This document shows positions 1 to 8,796 of a DNA stretch of 41,607 bases, one piece after another. Under the pieces are notes generated by a model that was not told the origin of the DNA, did not search any database, and was given only the letters and a program-made list of their open reading frames with translations. Origin of the DNA: Mesotaenium endlicherianum (Eukaryota > Streptophyta > Zygnematophyceae > Zygnematales > Mesotaeniaceae); the NCBI GenBank assembly GCA_009602735.1, contig WELA01012816.1, positions 5,888 through 47,494 on the forward strand. Direction: 5' to 3'. Position 1 is the stretch's first letter. Every line of letters starts with the position of its first letter. Both the position numbers and the translations under genes were made by a program.

Positions 1-2
1 AT

Positions 3-1331
3 GAGGCAGCTGCTATTGCCGCAGTCGCAGCTCAGCAAGCTGAGGAGGAGAGAGCCAGGCTAGAAGCTGAACAAGTAGCAAAGGCCGCTGAAGATACAGA
101 AAGGAGGGAAAGACAGCCAGCTGACGAGCGCACTGTCGAGGAACTCATGGCATCAACAGCCAATGTTCTGAACCCACCTCCTGCTGTACAACTCAATGTA
201 CCCCTAGGTCAAATACGTGACCGGCTGAATACGGCAGGAATTGCTACTGCAGGGGCGAGAGGGACTGTTGAGGACACTACTCAGCGAGTAAAGGTCAATG
301 CTGCTGCTGCATTTGCTAATCTACCACCCCAAAGTGTAGACTTGGGAGCATTGTTCGTTCAGGTGCTGTCGCAAATGGCGACCATGTATCAGTCCCAACT
401 GGAGGACAAAAGAATCATAATGTTCCTACGAAGGGACAGAGACCAAATGGGGTCTCACACCACTAGTGGTGGTGGCCGAGGGCCTAGTAAGCCCGAGCCG
501 AAACCTCCCCAGGACTATGATCCTGAGGGAAACAGAAAATATTACCTGATCAAGTTTCTCGCGGTTGTTGAGCAGTGGCTGGAGAACTACCCAGAACTGC
601 AAGATTACGAGAAGGTCAGGCACACCGGTGCGCTACTGAAAGGCAGTGCCGCAGACTGGTGGCTTTACTGGAAGGAAGAGCGTAAGGCTCGGCAACTCGG
701 TGACCCTACGTGGGTAGAGTTTGTCGAGAAGTTGCATGAGAAGTTTGATGTCATCAACCAGCAGGAGAAAGCTATCTATGCGATGATCTCCCTGACACTG
801 AAGCAGACCACTTCAGTTGCTGAGTTTGCTCAAAAGTTCCAAGAGAACATGATGAAGCAGCCTGATTTGCCAGAACGGTATAGGATAGCATACTTCAGGT
901 ATGGCTTGAAATCCGAGGTCTCTGGTCATTTTGCTGAGAAAAAGTATGAGAAACTGGCTGACTTGATCCAGGATGCTGACGCCTGGGATCAGCAGCAGTT
1001 CAATCACAAGCGCCAGAGTAACGCTTTGGTGTCTAAGATTGTCAAAAAGCCCCACGGTTCCTACAATGCAGTTGAAGGAGACCAGGCTGAGGATAATCAG
1101 GGTGATGAATATGAGTATGAGTACAATGCTATTCAGTCTAGAGGTAGAGGTGGTCCCTCTCGAGGTGGCTATGGAAGGGGTGGTGGTAGGACTAAGCCGA
1201 GACCAGCCTCAGCAAAATCTACTTGCTACCATTGTCAGCAGAAAGGCCACTACAGAGAACAGTGTCCGGTCAAGCACCTGCCTAAGGTCGAGAGAAAAGA
1301 CCAGCCTTTAAAAGACAGCAACAGTCAGTAA
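3..1331 (+). CDS. gag: Gag polyprotein of element 1 (5' partial)
   Basis: The structural capsid/nucleocapsid protein that would package element RNA in cytoplasmic particles. The frame is open from the left edge, so the Met at 147 is internal; the homologous gag of element 2 starts about 100 codons earlier. A capsid-like region (tryptophan-rich, about nt 520-1000) resembles the Ty3/gypsy retrotrans_gag family. It is followed by an RG/GGY-rich basic stretch and one CCHC zinc knuckle ([14 protein letters not shown], about nt 1220-1265). The stop at 1329-1331 lies 16 nt after a slippery heptamer at 1307-1313, and pol continues in the -1 frame. The middle and C-terminal parts are nearly identical to element 2, while the N-terminal part differs at many residues. 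Confidence 0.92.
   Translation, partial: EAAAIAAVAAQQAEEERARLEAEQVAKAAEDTERRERQPADERTVEELMASTANVLNPPPAVQLNVPLGQIRDRLNTAGIATAGARGTVEDTTQRVKVNAAAAFANLPPQSVDLGALFVQVLSQMATMYQSQLEDKRIIMFLRRDRDQMGSHTTSGGGRGPSKPEPKPPQDYDPEGNRKYYLIKFLAVVEQWLENYPELQDYEKVRHTGALLKGSAADWWLYWKEERKARQLGDPTWVEFVEKLHEKFDVINQQEKAIYAMISLTLKQTTSVAEFAQKFQENMMKQPDLPERYRIAYFRYGLKSEVSGHFAEKKYEKLADLIQDADAWDQQQFNHKRQSNALVSKIVKKPHGSYNAVEGDQAEDNQGDEYEYEYNAIQSRGRGGPSRGGYGRGGGRTKPRPASAKSTCYHCQQKGHYREQCPVKHLPKVERKDQPLKDSNSQ
1307..1313 (+). promoter_or_regulatory. Probable -1 ribosomal frameshift site, gag to pol
   Basis: The heptamer TTTAAAA is read by gag as T TTA AAA, the X XXY YYZ register of simultaneous -1 slippage. The pol frame is open across it and the gag stop follows 16 nt later. 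The same heptamer in the same register is kept in element 2 (14308-14314, minus strand). I did not identify a downstream pseudoknot. Confidence 0.7.
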
Positions 1332-4300
1332 TCCAGTCTACTGACTGTGAGGATGCTAGAGATAGTGAGTCGTCACTAGCTGCCCTCGTAGCAGGTATTA
1401 TGGGTCCTGCTGAACTGGATTCACTATGCATGCCTGACAACCAGATAAAGGAGACCATCAGCAATATAGACGTCCAGAGAGTGCACACTCTGGATGCTCT
1501 TGTTCCACCTGATGTCCAACATTTCTTTGCTACGTCAGGAGAACAATGCGAAAGTCAGGAAAAGACAGTCCCCCCTATCCTACTGCATTGCATGATTGCA
1601 GGTAGGAAGGTGAGGGCATTTGTTGACGGAGGGGCGTCACATACTTTTATCCACAAGGACTTAGTTAAGCGGCTAAGGCTGCCTACTGTCACCCAAGGGA
1701 ATAGAAAAATATTCCTTGGAGATGCCTCAAGTATCCCGGGAGGAGTTATAACCAAGCCTATTGAGGTCCAGTTAGGTTCTGGCATTGCAGTTCTAACTGA
1801 AACGCTTACATTTGAGGTACTCAACACTGGCTTTTATGATCTCGTGCTAGGCAGGTCCTGGCTTAATAGACATCAAGCTGAAGTGTGTTGGAGCAGAGGT
1901 ACAGTTAAAGTGAGAGGAGCCAGTGATGGGCAGACTGACTTGGCACCCACCAGTGCTCTTCCTCTTGTCCTGTGTGGATGGCAAATGAAGGAAAAGAAGA
2001 GGCTTCCAGAAGGATGCAAGTTGCTGAATGCAATGGAGTTCGTCAAAAGCTGGAACCAGAAGGAAGACAGAATGTTCTGTCTGCTGCTAAGAGAGGTACC
2101 TCCTCAACCTGAAGAAGTGGTTGAGAAAAAGGTAAGCCCTCCGGAGCACCCTACTGCTGCAAAAATTGTTGCTCAGTACACGGATGTATTTAATATGCCT
2201 CCAGGACTACCCCCTAAGAGGGAAGTAGATCATAGGATTGATCTATTACCTGGGAGTCAGCCACCTTGGCAACGCACGTATGGCTTGTCTTATGTGGAGA
2301 GCGAGGAGTTGAAAACACAGATTGCAGAGCTTGAGGAAAATGGTTATATTTCTCCCAGTAAATCACCTTACGGCGCACCCATCCTATTTGTTAAGAAAAA
2401 GGATGGCAGTATGCGGATGTGTGTGGATTACAGAGCCCTGAACAGAATTACAGTAAAGAACAAGTATGCTTTACCCAGGATCGAAGACTTGCTTGATACC
2501 CTGTCTGGTGCTAAGGTGTTCAGTAAGATAGATCTCAAGAGTGGTTATCATCAAATCAAAATTGCTGAGGGGGATGAACACAAAACTGCCTTCCGTACAC
2601 GTTATGGACACTATGAGTTCAACGTGATGCCACTTGGACTGACTAACGCTCCTGCCACCTTCATGAGTGTTATGAATGACATTTTGAGACCTTATTTGGA
2701 TAGGTTTGTGCAAGTTTTCCTGGATGATATTTTAATTTTCTCTAAAGATGAGGCTCAGCACGCTGAACACTTAAAGACAGTCCTGGACACTCTGAGAATG
2801 AATCACTTATATGCTAAATTGAGCAAGTGTGATTTCTTTAAAGACAGTATTGAATTCTTAGGCCACGTTGTCAGTAAAAAGGGCATCAACGTGGATCCTA
2901 AGAAAGTCCAGACCATAAGGGACTGGCCAGTACCACAGTCTGTCTCTGAAGTTAGATCCTTTCTTGGGTTGGCTAACTACTATAGGAGATTTATTGAGAA
3001 TTATTCCACAAAGGCCAGTAAACTGACTGACCTTACTAAGAAAGACATAGGGTATGTGTGGGGGGAAGAGCAGCAGGCTGCCTTCCAGACCCTTAAAGAT
3101 GCCCTTTGTTCTGCCCCAGTGCTAGCCGTGTATGACCCCAGCAAACCAGTGCAGGTGGTTACTGATGCCTCTGACTTTGCCATGGGTGCTATTTTGTTGC
3201 AGCCTGCTGACAAAACCACAAAGGATGGTAAGGTACGGCAGGAGTGGCATCCTGTGTTGTATGAGTCTATGAAATTTAATCCAGCGGAGATTAATTACTC
3301 AGTGCATGATAAAGAGCTGCTAGCTATCATTCATGTACTCAAACAGTGGAGAGCATACTTACATGGTAAAGCTTTTAAGGTGATTACAGATCATCTAGCT
3401 CTGACCCACTTTCAGAAGAAGTCCAAGCTGTCGAGGAGGGAGAACCGCTGGAGCCAGATGCTGGAGCAGTTCCAAGTCCAGATCGACTACAAACCAGGGA
3501 AGTTGAATCCTGCTGATGCACTCTCTAGAAGACCTGACTTGCAAGAAAGGAACTTTAGTCAGCATGCTGTAGATAAAGTCCTGTGTGCACTCACTTCACT
3601 AAAGGTGAAAAAGTCCTTCCTTGAACAACTTAGGAAAGCCTACCTTTCTGACCCAACATTTGAGCCCAGCCCCACTACTGGTATGTGTCGTGCTACCGCA
3701 CTCGGGTATAAGCTCAAGGGAGGGGTCTGGGTGACTGAAACCACTTCAGGCAGGCTGAAGCTGGTCATTCCTAATAATTTGGAAATAAGGTCTCTCTTAC
3801 TGAGTCAAGCTCATGACAGTCTCCTGGGTGGACATTTGGGGCAGGCCAAAACTGTTGGCAAACTGGCAAAACATTATCATTGGGAGGGGTTACCCCGGGA
3901 GGTCTTGAAATATGTCAAGTCCTGTGACCAGTGTCAGAGAAATAAGTCTCGGCACACACCACCCGGAGGTCTCTTGCAACCGCTACCCATCCCAGCGGGA
4001 CGCTGGGAAACTATATCCATGGACTGGGTGGTCTCACTACCAAGAACTGCCAACGGGCATGATTCAATACTGGTAGTCGTGGATAAACTGACAAAAATGG
4101 TCATTTTTATCCCCACAACTGTCAAAGTGACTGCACTCGAAACAGCGAGACAGTTTTACAACCATGTAGTATGCCAACATGGGCTCCCTTCTAATATCAT
4201 CTCAGACAGAGACTCAAAATTCACCTCTAAGTTCTGGAGAGCTTTAATGGGGTTAATGGGAGTCAAACAGCTGCTCAGCACAGCAAACCACCCTCAGACT

Positions 4301-5116
4301 GATGGGCAGACTGAAAGAACTAACCGAGTTCTGCAGGAGGTGCTGAGAGCATATATTAACCAAAAACAAGATAATTGGGATGACCTGTTGCCTCAAATTC
4401 AGTTTGCGGTCAACAGTGCGGTGCACGCGTCAACGGGCAAAACTCCTTTTGAACTCAGCCTGGGTAGAGTCCCTAAGTCTCCTCTAGATGTGCTAGGGGA
4501 ATCTTTAACTCACCCTGAAGGGATTGACAACCCGGTCTCCCTCCAGTTAACTCAGGAGTTTGCTGACACCCTGTCAGAAGTCCAACGAAACTTGCACACG
4601 GCCCAAGAAAACCAACAAAAATACGCTAATCAACACCGTCGGGAACTGACATTTTCCAAGGGGGATTTAGTCAAACTGCATTCTCAGCACCTGTACCTCC
4701 CTGGTGTGGTCAAGAAAAAGCTTGGCCCTGTCTGGGTCGGTCCATATTCGGTGGTCCGTCGTGTCGGTCAGAATGCTTACAAACTGAACATGTCAGCTGA
4801 ATACAAGGGGCACCCGGTCTTTAATGTCTCCTTCCTGGAACCGTACATCAAAGGTGATACACTGTTCACAGGTCGGTTCCCTGTCCAACCGGGACCGGTC
4901 CCCGCTGTCCGGGACGGCGACCCTGAGGAATATGAGGTCGATGAGATTTTAGACGCTCGCTCGGTCCGTCGATCGTCTAAATATGTCATGAAATACCTCA
5001 TTCGATGGAAGGGTTACGATGCCTCTGGGGACACTTGGGAGTTTAAGGACCACTTGACCAATGCCAAAGGGGCGTTGACACGGTTCCACCTTCGGGCCGC
5101 TGGAGTCCCTCCATAA
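1313..5116 (+). CDS. pol: Pol polyprotein: protease, RT, RNase H, integrase, chromodomain
   Basis: Entered by -1 frameshift; the first Met in frame is at 1400 and residue numbers count from it. Retropepsin: active-site Asp 76 in VDGGAS, a DGG variant of D[ST]G. Reverse transcriptase about 290-480, with catalytic FLDDILIFS around Asp 442. RNase H about 575-700 (TDAS, DKELLAI, TDH). Integrase has an HHCC zinc module (about 800-850) and catalytic Asp 875, Asp 936 and Glu 972, a D,D-35-E arrangement. A GPY/F-like module follows, then a chromodomain about 1176-1230 ([19 protein letters not shown]). Known role of the family: polyprotein processing, cDNA synthesis and chromatin-targeted integration. 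No internal stop. RT carries MPLGLTNAP where element 2 has the usual MPFGLTNAP. Confidence 0.95.
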   Translation, partial: RQQQSVIQSTDCEDARDSESSLAALVAGIMGPAELDSLCMPDNQIKETISNIDVQRVHTLDALVPPDVQHFFATSGEQCESQEKTVPPILLHCMIAGRKVRAFVDGGASHTFIHKDLVKRLRLPTVTQGNRKIFLGDASSIPGGVITKPIEVQLGSGIAVLTETLTFEVLNTGFYDLVLGRSWLNRHQAEVCWSRGTVKVRGASDGQTDLAPTSALPLVLCGWQMKEKKRLPEGCKLLNAMEFVKSWNQKEDRMFCLLLREVPPQPEEVVEKKVSPPEHPTAAKIVAQYTDVFNMPPGLPPKREVDHRIDLLPGSQPPWQRTYGLSYVESEELKTQIAELEENGYISPSKSPYGAPILFVKKKDGSMRMCVDYRALNRITVKNKYALPRIEDLLDTLSGAKVFSKIDLKSGYHQIKIAEGDEHKTAFRTRYGHYEFNVMPLGLTNAPATFMSVMNDILRPYLDRFVQVFLDDILIFSKDEAQHAEHLKTVLDTLRMNHLYAKLSKCDFFKDSIEFLGHVVSKKGINVDPKKVQTIRDWPVPQSVSEVRSFLGLANYYRRFIENYSTKASKLTDLTKKDIGYVWGEEQQAAFQTLKDALCSAPVLAVYDPSKPVQVVTDASDFAMGAILLQPADKTTKDGKVRQEWHPVLYESMKFNPAEINYSVHDKELLAIIHVLKQWRAYLHGKAFKVITDHLALTHFQKKSKLSRRENRWSQMLEQFQVQIDYKPGKLNPADALSRRPDLQERNFSQHAVDKVLCALTSLKVKKSFLEQLRKAYLSDPTFEPSPTTGMCRATALGYKLKGGVWVTETTSGRLKLVIPNNLEIRSLLLSQAHDSLLGGHLGQAKTVGKLAKHYHWEGLPREVLKYVKSCDQCQRNKSRHTPPGGLLQPLPIPAGRWETISMDWVVSLPRTANGHDSILVVVDKLTKMVIFIPTTVKVTALETARQFYNHVVCQHGLPSNIISDRDSKFTSKFWRALMGLMGVKQLLSTANHPQTDGQTERTNRVLQEVLRAYINQKQDNWDDLLPQIQFAVNSAVHASTGKTPFELSLGRVPKSPLDVLGESLTHPEGIDNPVSLQLTQEFADTLSEVQRNLHTAQENQQKYANQHRRELTFSKGDLVKLHSQHLYLPGVVKKKLGPVWVGPYSVVRRVGQNAYKLNMSAEYKGHPVFNVSFLEPYIKGDTLFTGRFPVQPGPVPAVRDGDPEEYEVDEILDARSVRRSSKYVMKYLIRWKGYDASGDTWEFKDHLTNAKGALTRFHLRAAGVPP

Positions 5117-5383
5117 CTGTCATTTCAGTTGACACGGGAAGGTGACAGGCGGTCCTGTCTCCATTTAAGTTGGAGGGGAAAATATATGACAGTTAGTGAG
5201 CGAGAGCGATAAAAACACACTCATACGTTTATGTGTAGCGCATCGCAACTACGTCAACTTTTAGCAATCATCCTGTAAGGTAAACAGCAGCGAAGCCACT
5301 ATACTAAATACTAACATACTTCCTGCAATCCCTATGACAAAGGTCCATATCCTACTAACTTGTGCCCTGGTTACATGTGCAGG
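5117..5383 (+). other. Pol-ORF3 spacer with internal polypurine tract and candidate intron
   Basis: No long ORF. It holds AAGGTGACAGGC (5139-5150) and TTAAGTTGGAGGG (5165-5177), both repeated in the same order before the 3' LTR. A donor-like AAG/GTAAAC lies near 5280 and an acceptor-like ATGTGCAG ends at 5382, two bases before the likely ORF3 ATG. This would allow a spliced ORF3 message, but splicing is inferred only. Confidence 0.5.
5165..5177 (+). repeat. Internal copy of the polypurine tract
   Basis: TTAAGTTGGAGGG is identical to 7159-7171, which abuts the 3' LTR. It is either the footprint of a duplication that brought in ORF3 or a second plus-strand primer. Confidence 0.7.
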
Positions 5384-7060
5384 ATGGCGCCCACCACACA
5401 AAAGGAGGACAGAAAGCGCAAGGCAGAAGAAGCCAGGAGGACAATGGAGCAATACCAGAAGGAGCTGGCGGCGACGTCCCTCACCAGGAGAGAACAAGAA
5501 AGGGTCCGCAAACAACAAGAGGCGGCAGAAGAGGCACAGAGGAAGAAGGATCAGGAAGCGGAAAACCTCAGGAAGGCTGAGGAGGAGAGACAGAAGAAAC
5601 AGCAAGAAGAAGCGGCAGCGGCAGAAGAGGAGAAAAGAAAAAAGATTGAAGCGGACAGACAGAAGAGCTTGGCCACTTACAGGTATACTGTGGTGGGTGG
5701 CCAAAACTTCGATAACCTGAAGGAAGCATTGCTGGCAGCCCAGGAGATCAACAGGCTGGAACAGACAACACTGCTACAGAAGGAAGGAGCTACAGCACTG
5801 GACAGGTACATCGAGACACACACCGGCGTGGTCCTTTACGAAGATTATGCTAAGATGGTGGGCTATACAGCAGAGCAGGCCCGGTATCTCGCAGATGATT
5901 CAGAGGACAAGCCGGTCCCCATACCGGGAATAGTGGGAGATCAGAGACTCATCCGGATGGTGAGCATGCGGCCCGATAGCTTTAAGGATACGGTATTCTA
6001 CCTCACACTCCTGCCAGCTTACAATGAAGTTGAGAGAAGGAGCTGGGAGTACTTGGCCAGGGAAGCAGGACAGCAGATGTTCTCTCCCCACTGGTTCCCG
6101 TGTAAACTGAGGAAGGCTGAGCACGGACCCCAGTACTACCAGCAGCCAACAGACTGGAGGTGGATGACCGTCACAAATAAGAAGCAGGAGTGTGACCGAG
6201 CCCAACCGGATGACTTCCACTATGGCCTAGACGGCTATCTCATCCTACCACCTCACATTGCCCCTTGGGACCCCAGGCTGAATGGATGCCTGAGCAATAT
6301 GAATGCAGAGACCAAGGAACATAGGAGGAGGGGAAGAGACTACTTCTCTAAGGGAAAGCATGCCTTTGTCAAATGGGCAAAGAATGCAGGCCGGATAGAT
6401 ATCAGTAGGCTGAAGGCCAAGCAACCTCCAGCGCGCCCTAAGAAAGGGAGGTCGGTAGACTACTCCATGTCTACTAGGGAGCAGGACGACTTAGTGGACG
6501 AGACCCCTACTCTCTCCGAGGAGGAGGATGAGGAGGATGAGGAAGAAGAACAAGGCAGAGGAGAAGCATCAGCAGCGGGTACTCAGGATACCCAGGGACA
6601 GGCAGTGGCACTTCCTAAAGAACCACGATCAGGTGTGTGGAATGTGATCCCCGTTATGGCGACAACTGGACCCCGCGCTCGCTCCCCCAGCCCACCTGCC
6701 CAAGCAGGGGAAGAAGCTGATCTGACGGTACTGGGCAGCAGACACAGACAGAAATCCCCAGAGGACAGGGGTGCCAGAAGAGGGACACGCGGGTGGGCCA
6801 GAGGTATGCCAGCCTCCCCCTCCGCTCAGGGGCATGTACCTCTAGCCAATGTATTTCAGCATCCTACTGGAATGCCTGTCTATGTGGGAATCAACACCCA
6901 AATAGTTGAAGAGCAGGCCACCATCCTCCGTTCTCCTCGAGGCCCAACTTTAGAGCAAACATGGTTCTTTAGAAGGCTAGCTGATAGGCCTAGAGGGCTG
7001 TCCAGATCTAGGTCCAGATCTCCGTCTCCTGATCCTGAAGCCCCAGGAACAACCCCTTAA
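5384..7060 (+). CDS. ORF3 of element 1, unknown function
   Basis: The frame is open from 5360. The second Met, at 5384, is preferred because it has A at -3 and G at +4. About 558 residues. Residues 1-100 are almost all Glu, Lys, Arg, Gln and Ala and should form a long coiled coil. Residues ~105-350 look globular, with many Tyr and Trp. A basic run (PARPKKGRS), an acidic run of Glu/Asp near residue 390, and a Pro/Ser/Arg-rich tail ending in SRSRSRSPSPD follow. There is no signal peptide or membrane segment, so it is not an obvious envelope protein. The basic and SR-like parts suggest a nuclear or nucleic-acid role, which is inference. I do not recognise the family. It lies between pol and the 3' LTR, in the sense orientation. 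Confidence 0.8.
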   Translation: MAPTTQKEDRKRKAEEARRTMEQYQKELAATSLTRREQERVRKQQEAAEEAQRKKDQEAENLRKAEEERQKKQQEEAAAAEEEKRKKIEADRQKSLATYRYTVVGGQNFDNLKEALLAAQEINRLEQTTLLQKEGATALDRYIETHTGVVLYEDYAKMVGYTAEQARYLADDSEDKPVPIPGIVGDQRLIRMVSMRPDSFKDTVFYLTLLPAYNEVERRSWEYLAREAGQQMFSPHWFPCKLRKAEHGPQYYQQPTDWRWMTVTNKKQECDRAQPDDFHYGLDGYLILPPHIAPWDPRLNGCLSNMNAETKEHRRRGRDYFSKGKHAFVKWAKNAGRIDISRLKAKQPPARPKKGRSVDYSMSTREQDDLVDETPTLSEEEDEEDEEEEQGRGEASAAGTQDTQGQAVALPKEPRSGVWNVIPVMATTGPRARSPSPPAQAGEEADLTVLGSRHRQKSPEDRGARRGTRGWARGMPASPSAQGHVPLANVFQHPTGMPVYVGINTQIVEEQATILRSPRGPTLEQTWFFRRLADRPRGLSRSRSRSPSPDPEAPGTTP

Positions 7061-7137
7061 GGTGACAGGCTGAAGAGGCAGTCAGTAAGGGAGGCTGGTC
7101 AGGTTCAGTTCCCATATTTAAAAATTCTACGGTTTAA

Positions 7138-7156
7138 TGTTGTCGAGGCGACAACA
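7138..7156 (+). other. Hairpin just before the 3' polypurine tract
   Basis: TGTTGTCG and CGACAACA are perfect 8-bp arms around an AGG loop, ending two bases before TTAAGTTGGAGGG. A structured RNA or DNA next to the PPT could affect RNase H cleavage or 3'-end formation; no function is shown. Confidence 0.5.
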
Positions 7157-7158
7157 AG

Positions 7159-7173
7159 TTAAGTTGGAGGGAT
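7159..7173 (+). other. Polypurine tract of element 1
   Basis: AGTTGGAGGGAT directly precedes the LTR TG. It is the expected plus-strand primer in reverse transcription. Confidence 0.8.
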
Positions 7174-7893
7174 TGTAATGAATCAGTATATTAGTGGATA
7201 TAATATTCATTTAAATATAATAGCTAAATAAGTTCAGCCTGCTGAACTTTAGTTAATAGTCAGTCTGCTGGACTTTACATAATTACCAGTTTAATGACTC
7301 AGCCGGAAGCAGCAGGCTGAAGTCCATATAAGTCAGCTTGCTGACACATTCTTTGACAGCCAGCTGACTTCCGTACTCGGTAGCAGCGAACTGCCTTGAT
7401 ATGCATCTAAGTGCGATATGCTAGATGAATAGCCAGATGACATCCCTATGATGGATGGCTATTCGGGATGATGGGAGATGGCGGTGGATTTGGTTAACCG
7501 AGGTCCTACCAACGTGGTTAACTCCCGGGTAGGCGGTGCCATCGCACTGACCGTTGAACAGTAAACTCATTCCATGTACATATGCTAGGCATTGCTCTCG
7601 AGTTCGGCATTCGGAAACGAGGCCAACTCTCCTGTACAGCTTACTGAGAGTGATCTGAATCCAAGGCGAGAAGCCATTGATACGCACTGTCTTCTAACCT
7701 TGCTTATGTATGAGTTTACTGATTTGCATTATTGATGCTAGTTTACTCGCATTTGACTTACGAGTATTATTCACTGCTAGTGTATTGTCCTTTGCCGTTT
7801 AACCAGTTAACGGAAATTGCCATCAAGATTACTTGCTGATATAAAGATCTTTATTAATTGTTAATCGCTTATTTGGTAAGTCGATTCATTTCA
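7174..7893 (+). repeat. 3' LTR of element 1 (720 bp)
   Basis: Starts TGTAATGAATC and ends GATTCATTTCA, imperfect terminal inverted repeats with TG...CA. It aligns end to end with the 720-bp LTR at 15803-16522 on the minus strand. U3 holds several palindromes with core CAGC-NN-GCTG (7230-7249, 7332-7345) and a CATATAAG TATA-like box near 7325. The RNA start and polyadenylation site were not determined. Confidence 0.93.
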
Positions 7894-7939
7894 CCTATCG
7901 ACGCGTGAGCAACGACAGGTGGACAGGTGCCTTGACCCC

Positions 7940-8635
7940 CCCTCCTTCCTCTTTCCCCTCTCTCTCGTGCCCCTTGTTTGCTTTTGTTGGGGCTGGCAGC
8001 CAGCCCCGAGCTTCCTTTTGTGGGGCTGGCTGCCAGCCCCAAGCTTCCTTGTTTAGGGGCTGGCTGCCCAACCCCTGCTTGCTTTTGCGGGGCTGGCTGC
8101 CAGCCCCTTACTTGCTATTCTAATGTTTAAGTTGGGACTGGCTACCAGTCCCGCTCTTGCGTTTGTCGGGGATGGTTGCCGCCCCGTGCTTGCTTTTGTG
8201 GGGCTGGCTGCCAGCCCTCAGCTTGCTTTTGTTGGGGCCGGCTGCCAGCCCCGAGCTTGCGGTTATTGGGGCTGGCTGCCAGCCCCTTACTTGCTATTTT
8301 AAGGTTTTAGTTGGGGCTGGCTGCCAGTCCCTCTCTTGCGTTTGTCGGGGCTGGCTGCCAGCCCCCTGCTTGCTTTTGTGGGGCTGGCTGCCAGCCCTGA
8401 GCTTGCTTTTGCCGGGGCTGGCTGACAGCCCCTTACTTGCTAATTTAGGGTTTTAGTCGAGGCAGGCTGCTAGCCCCTTGCTGTTTTAGGGTTTTGGTTG
8501 GAGTTGGCTGCTAGTGTGCGCCTTGCTTGGTTTTAGGGGAGCTGGCTGCCAGGCTCGGGGCTGGCTGCTCCTGTCGGGGCTGGCTGCCAGCCCCGTGCTT
8601 GCTCTTGTCGGGGCTGGCTGCCAGCCCCTTGCTTG
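7940..8635 (+). repeat. Minisatellite of GGGGCTGG-CTG-CCAGCCCC palindromes
   Basis: About 18 units of ~35-55 bp. Each contains an 8-bp inverted repeat with a 3-nt loop, followed by a TTGCTTGCTTTTGTC-like spacer. Some units are degraded. One unit (8134-8152) has a matched change in both arms, GGGACTGG/CCAGTCCC. The same motif in longer form occurs around the Harbinger-type element. The array ends ~160 bp before the hAT start codon. ORFs here are by-products of the repeat. Confidence 0.88.
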
Positions 8636-8637
8636 CT

Positions 8638-8685
8638 GTTTTAGGGTTTTAGGGTTTTAGGGTTTTAAAGTTTTAGGATTTTAAG
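8638..8685 (+). repeat. Short telomere-like TTTTAGGG array
   Basis: Three perfect TTTTAGGG octamers in a row, then degenerate copies (TTTTAAAG, TTTTAGGA). This is the octamer of Chlamydomonas-type telomeres. Isolated TTTTAGGG also occurs among the preceding minisatellite units, so the array may have expanded locally rather than come from a telomere. Confidence 0.7.
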
Positions 8686-8796
8686 TTGGGGCGGGCTGCC
8701 TGGCAATTATTGGCTTTTTTGGGGGTTGTTTGAATGACATCTTACTTTGTCTCTTATTGGTTCTTGTGCTTCATTATTGCAGGTTTCACCTTCATC

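Larger units (their letters stand above)
1..7893 (+). mobile_element. Element 1: Ty3/gypsy chromovirus with extra ORF3, 5' end off window
   Basis: Order seen: gag (open at the window edge), pol in the -1 frame, ORF3, polypurine tract, 3' LTR. The PR-RT-RNase H-IN-chromodomain order is that of Ty3/gypsy chromoviruses. The 5' LTR, PBS and start of gag lie left of the window. Pol and ORF3 are uninterrupted, so the copy may be young. Element 2 (12807-16522, minus strand) is a relative with an LTR of the same length. Target duplication cannot be tested because one end is missing. Confidence 0.9.

Noticed and set aside
973..1311. 112-residue ORF inside gag, present in both copies
   Set aside because: An alternative frame of gag. 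It is conserved only because the DNA is near-identical and it has no codon or domain support.
7421..7687. 88-residue ORF within the LTR (also 16008-16274)
   Set aside because: Lies in LTR regulatory sequence with no known domain. Similarity between copies is just LTR identity.
7940..8635. Regularly spaced palindromic repeats resembling a CRISPR array
   Set aside because: Spacers are not unique, units vary in length and degrade, no cas genes are present, and the context is eukaryotic.
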